A stretch of DNA of 11,103 nucleotides from the NCBI GenBank assembly GCA_002500765.1, contig DLSX01000104.1, forward strand, positions 1-11,103, given 5' to 3'. The position numbers were made by a program, and so were the translations under genes. Each line of letters opens with the position of its first letter. The stretch's first letter is position 1. This document shows positions 1 to 6,865 of the stretch, piece by piece. The notes beneath the pieces were generated by a model. The model searched no databases. It was not told where the DNA came from and was given only the letters and a program-made list of their open reading frames with translations. The DNA comes from Neorhizobium sp. UBA7851 (lineage in GTDB: Bacteria > Pseudomonadota > Alphaproteobacteria > Rhizobiales > Rhizobiaceae).

Positions 1-1
1 C

Positions 2-1531
2 ACGGGTGAACCGGGAGCAACCATCACCGTGACCGGCACGGGTGGTGCCATCATCGGCACCGGCACGGTCGCCGCCAACGGCACGTTCAGCGTCGGCCTG
101 TCGCCGGCGCAGGTGAACGGCCAGGAACTGGAGGTCACGCAGCAGGATGCGGCGGGCAATGTCTCCGGTTCGGCAAGCACCACGGCGCCCGGTGTCGATT
201 TCGCACTGAACGATGCGTCCGACACCGCCATTCTCGACCAGACGATCACACGCCAGAACGAAGCAACGCCTTCAACGGCCAGCGCCACGGTCACGGCGTT
301 GCTTGCGCTTTCGATCGGCAACCTGTTGAACGTCAACCTGGGCTCGGCTACCAACCCGGTCGTCAACTTCAACCTTTCAGGCAGCACCAACTCGGTCGAT
401 CTGGATCTGCGGATCGGTGGGCTCGTCAATGTCGGTGTGCTCAGCAACTATTCGGTGATCATCGAACGCTGGAACGGTACCGCATGGGTTCGCGGAGCCT
501 ATGGCACCGACAATGTTGAGAACGGCATTCTGAAGCTGAACCTGCTTGGGGCGCCCACCGGCGAGATCACGCTGACCGACCTCGATGCCGGCCAATATCG
601 TGCCACGCTCGTCCCCAATCCCGGTATCACGCTGGGTGTGGGAACATTGCGCGAGATATCGGTCACGGCGACCGACCAGGTCGAGAATGTCCAGATCAGC
701 GTTGGCGAAAGGGCCGAAGGCAACTTCATCGATGCCGCCGCCACCGGCAATACGGATGATCTGCGCATCGCCGAGGTCGACTTCAACGGCGTCACCCACG
801 TTCTCGTCAACGGTTCGGTGACGGTGGAAGGCGCTTTCGGCACGCTCGTCTTTAATGCCGACGGCAGCTACATCTACACCCCTCATACCACGGCGACGGC
901 AGGCGGAACGGACGATTTCACCATTGTTGTCGTCGACCCCGTGACCGGCAACGAACTGTCGTCCGATCTCACCATCGATGTCGAGGTTCAGGATACCAGC
1001 GCCATCACCATGGCATCGGCATCCGACGAGACGATGAGCCTCGCCATGGCTGACGATGGCGGCGGCAGCGACGTCACCGACAGCCCGGATGACAATGCCA
1101 GAACGACGGCGGACAATGACACGTCGACCGACAATCCGGACGCACCGGATGCGGATGCCTCCACCACCGATACCTCGGTGGATGCCGTGGCGACGGATGA
1201 CACTCCTCTGGATGGCGCCATTGCCGACGGTTCCGACACCACGGTGGAACCGCAGCAACCGGTCGAGGCATCACTGAATGCGGATGACGGCCTGAGCCTT
1301 CTGGTTCAGGGCGGAGAGGAAGTCGATCTGAGCGCGCTCGACAACCTTCTCGGAGACACATCGGTCACCGTCGACGGCAGCGGAGATACGGGTGTCGACG
1401 TCTCGGCCAATGTCGATCTGCCGGATGGCGTCGATGCCGTTCTGGATCTGGTGGAAACACCGCCGCTCGATCCGTTCGAGCCGCTCAATCAGGACGATGA
1501 TCTTGCAACACAAAGGCTGCCGGTCGTGTAG
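2..1531 (+). CDS. C-terminal part of a large Ig-like/VCBS repeat adhesin secreted by type I system (5' end outside window)
   Basis: The frame is open from the left edge, so only the last 509 residues of a larger protein are seen; the GTG at 29 is internal, not a start. Residues 1-58 form the end of a bacterial Ig-like repeat (TGEPGATITVTG near the start, DAAGNVSGSAS near the end). About 59-225 is a beta-rich, Asn/Leu/Val-rich region resembling non-repeat C-terminal parts of BapA-like adhesins. About 230-330 is a VCBS/cadherin-like domain with the typical GTLVFNADGSYIYTP (nt ~839-883). A low-complexity Asp/Thr/Ser/Ala tract follows (nt ~1048-1255), then an acidic tail with DLSALDNLLGD. There are no cysteines in the visible part and no RTX GGxGxDxxx nonapeptides. 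The ABC exporter and HlyD genes directly downstream support export by a type I system, probably to the cell surface for adhesion or biofilm. The secretion role is inferred from context; the exact adhesin family is not resolved. Confidence 0.82.
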   Translation, partial: TGEPGATITVTGTGGAIIGTGTVAANGTFSVGLSPAQVNGQELEVTQQDAAGNVSGSASTTAPGVDFALNDASDTAILDQTITRQNEATPSTASATVTALLALSIGNLLNVNLGSATNPVVNFNLSGSTNSVDLDLRIGGLVNVGVLSNYSVIIERWNGTAWVRGAYGTDNVENGILKLNLLGAPTGEITLTDLDAGQYRATLVPNPGITLGVGTLREISVTATDQVENVQISVGERAEGNFIDAAATGNTDDLRIAEVDFNGVTHVLVNGSVTVEGAFGTLVFNADGSYIYTPHTTATAGGTDDFTIVVVDPVTGNELSSDLTIDVEVQDTSAITMASASDETMSLAMADDGGGSDVTDSPDDNARTTADNDTSTDNPDAPDADASTTDTSVDAVATDDTPLDGAIADGSDTTVEPQQPVEASLNADDGLSLLVQGGEEVDLSALDNLLGDTSVTVDGSGDTGVDVSANVDLPDGVDAVLDLVETPPLDPFEPLNQDDDLATQRLPVV

Positions 1532-1548
1532 CGCGGAGGAATGACCTG

Positions 1549-3810
1549 ATGGATGCCAAACAGGCTTCTTCCGAAAAGACACGGGTTATGGAAGGGGAAA
1601 GGGCAGCAGCCCTTCCCCCGCCCAATCCAGAAACGAATGATCCGAAAACCAAAGAGGCCAATGCAGCCTCGCTGAGCCATGCAAAGGACTGGATAGAGAT
1701 CATGGGGCTGCTGGCGCAGCACTATGGCATCGCCCATTCGAAATTTGCCACGAACTACATTTCCATCATGCAGGAAGCCGCCCCTCCGGTACACCGGATC
1801 GGCAAGCTGGCACGGCGCTTCGGTCTCGATGCCAAGCCCGTCGAACCGCTTGCCAAGGGCATAACCGCCCGCCGCCTGCCGATACTCATCGAACTCAGCT
1901 ATGGCGATATCGGGCTGATAACCGAGATCAACCGGGACGAGGTGAAGATCACTTTCGCCGGCGATAACGGTCACTGGACCTGGATCCCGCTCTCCGAGAT
2001 CGACGGCCACATCACCCATCTTCTGATCGCCCGCGATGCGCGGAACCGACCCGACGAGCGTATCGACGCCTATATCGCGCCCGATACGCATGGCTGGTTC
2101 CGCAAGCTCGCGCTCAGCGATCTTCGCCCCTACAGCTACGTCCTTCTGGCATCCTTCGTCGCCAACGCCCTCTCGGTCGCCGGCGTCATCTTCTCCATGC
2201 AGGTCTATGACCGGGTCGTGCCCGCCAACTCCATGAGCACGCTCGTCGTCCTGTTCATCGGCGTCGGCGTGGCGGTCGTCTTCGACTTCATCATGCGCAA
2301 GGTCAGGACCGCGATCATCGATATCGTCGGCAAGCGGGCCGATATCCGCATTTCCGATGTCGTTTTCGGCCATGCGCTGAGGGTCAGGAACCAGAACCGC
2401 CCGAAAGCGACCGGCACATTCATCGCGCAATTGCGCGAGCTTGAACAGGTCCGCGAAATGCTGACCTCGACGACGGTCTCGGCCATTGCCGACCTGCCCT
2501 TCTTTCTGCTCTTCCTCGGTCTCTTCGCATATATCGGCGGCTGGCTTGCGGTCATTCCGGCCGTCGCTTTGCTGGTCATGGTCGCCCCCGGCCTTCTGGC
2601 CCAGGGCAAGCTGAAGCGGAATGCCAGCCTCGCCATGCGCGAATCCTCGCTGCGCAATGCCATGCTGGTCGAATCCATCCAGGGTATCGAGGATATCAAG
2701 GCATTGCAGGCCGAAAGCGTGTTCCAGCAGAAATGGAACACGTTCAATTCCGCAAGCGCCGATGCGCAGGTCAAACTCCGCTCTATCACCAGCACGCTGA
2801 CAAGCTGGGGCCACGGCGTCCAGACGAGCGTCTTTGCGGTCATCGTTTTCTGCGGCGCACCGATGGTCATGGCGGGCGACATGAGCACCGGCTCTCTCGT
2901 CGCATGCTCCATTCTCGGTTCCCGCATGATGGCGCCGATGGCGCAGCTGACACAGGTTCTCAGCCGCCTGCAGCATGCCAAGATCGGCCTTTCGAGCCTT
3001 AACACGATCATGAAGATGCCGGTTGACCATCCACCGGCGGAAGCACGGCTTTCGGTCGGTTCGCTGCTTGGCGAATACCGGTTTCGCGGTACCGTCTATT
3101 ATTACGGCGAACCCGCCGGCCGGCCTGCGCTTTCGCTTGCGGATTTCTCCACCAAGTCCGGCGACACGATCGCGCTTCTCGGCAAGAACGGCGCCGGAAA
3201 ATCCACCCTTCTGCAGGCACTTTCCGGCCAGCTGCAGCCCCATACAGGCGAAGCGCTGATCGACACGCTGGCGATAGACCACATCGATCCGTCGGACCTG
3301 CGCCGTGAAGTCGGCCTGATCACCCAGAGTTCACGTCTGTTCCACGGCTCGATCCGCGAGAACGTGCTGATGGGCGCCCAGAACGCCTCACAACAGGCCA
3401 TGCTGGAAGCCTTGCAGATGACCGGCGCGGATGAATTCATCCGCCTGCTGCCCAAGGGTATAGACCACCTGATCGACGAAGGCGGCCGTGGCCTCTCAGG
3501 AGGCCAGCAGCAGGCGCTGCTTCTCTCCCGGTTGCTGATCCGCAATCCGTCCGTCGTGCTTCTCGACGAACCGACGGCCTCCATGGATGAAGCGACCGAA
3601 AAGCTGTTCATCCAGCGCTTCTCCGCCTGGGCAAAAAACAAGACTGTCGTGATCGCCACCCACCGTATGCGCGTTCTGGATCTGGTCGAACGGGTGGTCG
3701 CGCTCGATGGCGGTCGCATCGTGCTCGATGCCGACAAGGAAGAAGCCCTGCGGGTGCTCAAGGGCGAAAAACCGGCCCAGCAACTGCGCAGCGTCAAGAG
3801 CGGGAGTTAG
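1549..3810 (+). CDS. Type I secretion ABC transporter (permease-ATPase), LapB/HlyB-like, with degenerate C39-like domain
   Basis: Inner-membrane exporter of 753 aa, expected to drive secretion of the upstream adhesin together with the HlyD-type protein downstream. Start ATG 1549 is fixed by GGAGGA at 1535-1540, 17 nt after the adhesin stop. Domain order: a polar N-terminus (1-40); a C39-like domain (~45-170) with no cysteine anywhere in the first 200 residues, so it cannot be a working C39 protease; a membrane domain (~190-480) with several hydrophobic segments (VLLASFVANALSVAGVIF, LPFFLLFLGLFAYIGGWLAV, VFAVIVFCGAPMVMAG); and a complete nucleotide-binding domain. The latter has Walker A GKNGAGKST (545-553, Lys551), Q-loop Gln593, signature LSGGQ (649-653), Walker B VVLLDEP (Asp673, Glu674) and H-loop His705. 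All ATPase residues are present, so it should be active. Length fits the family, which is usually about 700-750 aa. The LapB-like assignment is inferred from the architecture and the adhesin neighbour. Confidence 0.95.
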   Translation: MDAKQASSEKTRVMEGERAAALPPPNPETNDPKTKEANAASLSHAKDWIEIMGLLAQHYGIAHSKFATNYISIMQEAAPPVHRIGKLARRFGLDAKPVEPLAKGITARRLPILIELSYGDIGLITEINRDEVKITFAGDNGHWTWIPLSEIDGHITHLLIARDARNRPDERIDAYIAPDTHGWFRKLALSDLRPYSYVLLASFVANALSVAGVIFSMQVYDRVVPANSMSTLVVLFIGVGVAVVFDFIMRKVRTAIIDIVGKRADIRISDVVFGHALRVRNQNRPKATGTFIAQLRELEQVREMLTSTTVSAIADLPFFLLFLGLFAYIGGWLAVIPAVALLVMVAPGLLAQGKLKRNASLAMRESSLRNAMLVESIQGIEDIKALQAESVFQQKWNTFNSASADAQVKLRSITSTLTSWGHGVQTSVFAVIVFCGAPMVMAGDMSTGSLVACSILGSRMMAPMAQLTQVLSRLQHAKIGLSSLNTIMKMPVDHPPAEARLSVGSLLGEYRFRGTVYYYGEPAGRPALSLADFSTKSGDTIALLGKNGAGKSTLLQALSGQLQPHTGEALIDTLAIDHIDPSDLRREVGLITQSSRLFHGSIRENVLMGAQNASQQAMLEALQMTGADEFIRLLPKGIDHLIDEGGRGLSGGQQQALLLSRLLIRNPSVVLLDEPTASMDEATEKLFIQRFSAWAKNKTVVIATHRMRVLDLVERVVALDGGRIVLDADKEEALRVLKGEKPAQQLRSVKSGS

Positions 3811-3812
3811 CC

Positions 3813-5009
3813 ATGGCCATGTCATTCCCCCGTGTCGTTGATGAAAGCTGGCAATATGGCGGCGAGGACGAGGTTCGCCTGTCGAAGGCGAAGATGGTCG
3901 TCTGGGTCATGGCCCTTCTCATCGTCGTCGGCCTGGTATGGTCCTACTTCGCCATTCTCGATGAAGTCTCGACCGGCGACGGCAAGGTCGTGCCGATCAG
4001 CAAGGAACAGGTCATCCAGTCGCTGGAAGGCGGTATCGTTTCCAAGCTGATGGTGCAGGAAAACCAGGTGGTTGAACGCGGACAGCTGATTGCCCAGTTC
4101 GACCCGACGATCACCGAATCCGGCGTCGGCGAATCCGCTGCCACATACCGGGCGGCGTTGGCGAGTTCGGCGAGATTGACGGCGGAGGTCAACCAGACCC
4201 CCCTCACCTTTCCCGATGAACTGAACGACTATCCCGACCTGATCGCCTCGGAGACGAGGCTCTACGAAGCCCGCCAGCATAATCTGAAGGAGACGCTGCA
4301 ATGGATCGATGAATCGCTGGCGCTCTCCCGCCAGGAACTCGCGGTCAATGAGGACCTGTCGAAGATGGGGGCGGCCAGCAGCGTCGAGATCATCCGCCTG
4401 AAACGGGAGCGGGCGGAACTCGAGCTGAAAAAGGTCGAGACCAGCACGCAATATGTCGTCGAAGCCCGCGAACAGCTGGCCAAGGCCAATGCCGAGGTGA
4501 GTTCCCTCATCTCAGTCATCAAGGGACGCTCGGACAGTCTCGCTCGGCTGACGCTTCGCTCTCCCGTGCGCGGTATCGTCAAGAATATCGAGGTTTCGAC
4601 CATCGGCGGTGTCGTTCCGCCGAACGGCAAGCTGATGGATATCATCCCGCTCGGCGACCAGCTGATGATCGAGGCCCGCATCCTGCCGCGCGACATCGCC
4701 TTCATCCATCCCGACCAGCGCGCCACGGTGAAGATCACCGCCTATGACTACGCCATCTATGGCGGGCTCGAGGGCAAGGTCGTCACCATCTCACCGGACA
4801 CGATCCAGGACGAGGTAGATCCCGAGATCTATTATTACCGCGTCTTCGTGAAGACGGAGAAGGACGCGCTGGAAAATCATGCCGGCAAGATATTCCCGAT
4901 CTCGCCCGGCATGGTCGCCACCGTCGATATCCATACCGGCCAGAAGAGCGTGATGGATTATCTCCTGAAACCCTTCAACAAGGCCAAAGAGGCTATGCGC
5001 GAGCGGTAG
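3813..5009 (+). CDS. HlyD-family periplasmic adaptor (membrane fusion protein) of type I secretion system, LapC-like
   Basis: 398-aa adaptor linking the ABC exporter to an outer-membrane channel. It starts 2 nt after the exporter stop. GGGAG at 3802-3806 sits 6 nt before ATG 3813, which is better spaced than the second ATG at 3819. Layout: a short cytoplasmic N-terminus (1-27); one transmembrane helix (~28-50, MVVWVMALLIVVGLVWSYFAIL); the first half of a biotinyl/lipoyl-like domain (~51-95, VIQSLEGGIVSKLMVQENQV); a long helical hairpin rich in charged and Leu residues (~100-245); the second lipoyl half (~245-275, LTLRSPVRGIVKNIEV); then a beta-barrel region. The end carries the HlyD family signature (ISPGMVATVDIHTGQKSVM, about 363-381). 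It is complete and of ordinary length for the family. The outer-membrane partner is not encoded here, so the system presumably uses a TolC-like protein from elsewhere. Confidence 0.95.
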   Translation: MAMSFPRVVDESWQYGGEDEVRLSKAKMVVWVMALLIVVGLVWSYFAILDEVSTGDGKVVPISKEQVIQSLEGGIVSKLMVQENQVVERGQLIAQFDPTITESGVGESAATYRAALASSARLTAEVNQTPLTFPDELNDYPDLIASETRLYEARQHNLKETLQWIDESLALSRQELAVNEDLSKMGAASSVEIIRLKRERAELELKKVETSTQYVVEAREQLAKANAEVSSLISVIKGRSDSLARLTLRSPVRGIVKNIEVSTIGGVVPPNGKLMDIIPLGDQLMIEARILPRDIAFIHPDQRATVKITAYDYAIYGGLEGKVVTISPDTIQDEVDPEIYYYRVFVKTEKDALENHAGKIFPISPGMVATVDIHTGQKSVMDYLLKPFNKAKEAMRER

Positions 5010-5023
5010 AGAGGGAGGATCGC

Positions 5024-6724
5024 ATGACCACGCCACCGGATATGACCCTGCTGCAGGACCACGTGCGAACCGCCTGCCGTCCCCTGCCCGCGCCCTATCC
5101 GGCCCATGTCCTGTTCTTCTCCTGCTCGGATGGCGAGGAGCGGGCAAGCGTCACCATCGCCCGCGGCCCGTCTTTCGATGCCGCCTGGCAGGCCGGCATG
5201 GACGCCATCAGCACCATTCAGCGCCGTCAGTCCGGCCGGTATCGCTGGCTGCGGGTCGATTGGCCGACCGCGCTGGAAGCCTCGACCTGGGCCGAACTTC
5301 GCGACGTGCTGAACGACACGAAGCGCAACTATTTCCGCCTCGGCATCTCCCTGGACGCGGGTTTCGAAACCGCCTTTCTTGAACAGGAACTCAACGCCAA
5401 TGCGATGCTCTATGGCGGCAACAAGCAGGTCGCGGCAGAACTGAACGAGAAGAACTTTCTTCTCTATTTCGGCACGCGCTTCCCCGATCACCAGCCACCG
5501 GAATTTGCAGATGATCAGGTGATCTATCCCTTCGCCAGTAGCGGTGCCTTTTTCGATGGAACGACGGTTTACCCCCTTCACCCTTCCGGCCTGAATGCCG
5601 GTCGCCGGGTGATCGACAAGCTGGATGTCGGGCAGGTCACCTCGCTCATCTATGACAGTTCCGAATTCCTGGCGCGGCAGGTCGGCCCCGATGGTCGCTT
5701 TGTCTACGGCTATCATCCCTGCTTCGACCGGGAGATCGGCACCTACAACACGCTTCGCCATGCCAGCACCACCTATGCGATGATCGAAGCCTACGAGCTG
5801 ACCTGCACTCCGTTGCTGCGTGAGGCAATCCACCAGTCGATCTCCTGCCTGACGCGCGACCTGATCGTTCATGCACTTCTGCCGAATGGCAGGATCGCGG
5901 CTTTTCTCATCGAGGCCAACAACGAGATCAAGCTCGGAGGAAACGCCGTCGCAATCCTGGCGCTGGCCAAATATGCCAGCGTCTTCGATGACGACCGGCA
6001 CGACGAGCTGATGGAACGGCTCGCCTCCGGCATCTGCTTCATGCAGGACGAAAAGACCGGCGCCTTCCGCCATGTCCTGACATTCCCGAGCCTCGAAACC
6101 CGGCAGGAATTTCGCACCATCTATTACGAGGGAGAGGCCGTCTTCGCCCTGATGCGGCTCTACGACCAGCTTCGCGACGAGCGCTGGCTCAACGCCGTCG
6201 AACTCGCCTTCGGCCATTTCATTCGCAATAACCACACGCGCCATCACGACCACTGGCTTGCCTATTGCGCCAACGAGCTGACACGGCATCGCCCTGAAGA
6301 AGACTACTACCGTTTCGCCATCGACAACATTGCCGATCACCTCGATTTCGTCGCCAACCGGATCACGACCTTCCCGACGCTGCTGGAACTGATGATGGCA
6401 ACGCGCCAGGTCCTGACAAGATTGAAGATCGACGGTCGCTTCCCGCATCTTTTGAACCACCTAGACCCCAAACGCTTCGAACGGGCGCTGGAAAAACGCG
6501 CGCATTACCTGCTGAACGGACATTTCTGGCCCGAGATGGCGATGTTCATGCGCAATCCCAGAAAGATCCTCGGCTCCTTCTTCATCCGCCACCACGCCTT
6601 CCGGGTGCGCATCGACGACGTCGAACATTATCTTTCCGGATATGTCGCCTATCTCCGGTACCTGCATGAACAGGAACTCAAAAAGGATGAGCCGCAGGAT
6701 TTTTCCAGCAGGAGCGAGAGCTAG
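5024..6724 (+). CDS. Protein of unknown function with probable alpha/alpha-toroid C-terminal domain, last gene of adhesin secretion operon
   Basis: 566 aa; I do not recognise a named family. Start ATG 5024 follows GGGAGG (5013-5018) and lies 14 nt after the adaptor stop, so it is almost certainly co-transcribed with the secretion genes. There is no signal peptide or membrane helix, suggesting a cytoplasmic protein. Residues ~1-125 form a separate N-terminal domain ending in GFETAFLEQELNANAMLYGG. Residues ~200-550 show repeated helix pairs with Gly/aromatic turn motifs: FVYGYHPCFDREIGTYNTLR then His246; GGN at 305-307 followed by AVAILALAKY; YYEGE at 367-371 followed by AVFALMRLYDQ; and HHDHW at 407-411. 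This spacing recalls alpha/alpha-toroid folds (six-hairpin glycosidase, YyaL/SSP411 or LanC-like). Conserved-looking His, Asp, Glu and Tyr residues suggest an enzyme rather than a scaffold. A role in modifying or assisting export of the adhesin is inferred from gene order only. Confidence 0.85.
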   Translation: MTTPPDMTLLQDHVRTACRPLPAPYPAHVLFFSCSDGEERASVTIARGPSFDAAWQAGMDAISTIQRRQSGRYRWLRVDWPTALEASTWAELRDVLNDTKRNYFRLGISLDAGFETAFLEQELNANAMLYGGNKQVAAELNEKNFLLYFGTRFPDHQPPEFADDQVIYPFASSGAFFDGTTVYPLHPSGLNAGRRVIDKLDVGQVTSLIYDSSEFLARQVGPDGRFVYGYHPCFDREIGTYNTLRHASTTYAMIEAYELTCTPLLREAIHQSISCLTRDLIVHALLPNGRIAAFLIEANNEIKLGGNAVAILALAKYASVFDDDRHDELMERLASGICFMQDEKTGAFRHVLTFPSLETRQEFRTIYYEGEAVFALMRLYDQLRDERWLNAVELAFGHFIRNNHTRHHDHWLAYCANELTRHRPEEDYYRFAIDNIADHLDFVANRITTFPTLLELMMATRQVLTRLKIDGRFPHLLNHLDPKRFERALEKRAHYLLNGHFWPEMAMFMRNPRKILGSFFIRHHAFRVRIDDVEHYLSGYVAYLRYLHEQELKKDEPQDFSSRSES

Positions 6725-6739
6725 CGCTCCCCCTTTTTT
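6711..6739 (+). terminator. Rho-independent terminator ending the secretion operon, stop codon inside the hairpin loop
   Basis: GGAGCG (6711-6716) pairs perfectly with CGCTCC (6725-6730) around an 8-nt loop (6717-6724). It is followed by CCC and six T residues (6734-6739). The last codons of the preceding gene form the 5' arm, and its TAG stop (6722-6724) lies in the loop. This separates the four-gene secretion operon from the amidase gene. Confidence 0.85.
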
Positions 6740-6854
6740 CGCATCGCAACAAATTCCCTGAGACACCCTGCGTGAGGCGTGATTATCTGCACGCCTGCAC
6801 TGGCCGTTCTGGCCTGGCTTTTCAAAAATAGAATTTCGCTAGAACGAAAACATT

Positions 6855-6859
6855 GGGGA
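6855..6859 (+). promoter_or_regulatory. Ribosome binding site deciding the amidase start
   Basis: GGGGA lies 6 nt before ATG 6866. It directly abuts ATG 6860 (too close) and is 12 nt from ATG 6872 (rather far). A longer frame beginning at GTG 6779 has no Shine-Dalgarno and would add 29 residues unlike the N-terminus of the family. Confidence 0.6.
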
Positions 6860-6865
6860 ATGCAG

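Noticed and set aside
377..1258. 293-residue minus-strand frame opposite the adhesin
   Set aside because: Its Gly/Arg/Ile-rich composition is the mirror of the adhesin repeats; no start signal or domain is visible.
1489..3282. 597-residue open frame on the minus strand opposite the ABC exporter
   Set aside because: The + strand frame carries a complete set of ABC transporter motifs. The antisense protein is rich in Arg, Asp, Gly and His with no recognisable domain, as expected for a shadow of a high-GC gene.
4958..6460. 500-residue open frame on the minus strand opposite the toroid-like gene
   Set aside because: The + strand frame has a good ribosome binding site, operon spacing and helix-pair motifs. 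The antisense frame has no recognisable domain and would run across the gene boundary into the adaptor gene.
6802..6816. GGCC-gttct-GGCC possible hairpin upstream of the amidase
   Set aside because: The stem is only 4 bp and GGCC is self-complementary, so this is expected by chance in GC-rich DNA.
6779..6865. N-terminal extension of the amidase from GTG 6779
   Set aside because: No Shine-Dalgarno precedes it, the added residues do not resemble the family N-terminus, and ATG 6866 has a well-placed GGGGA.
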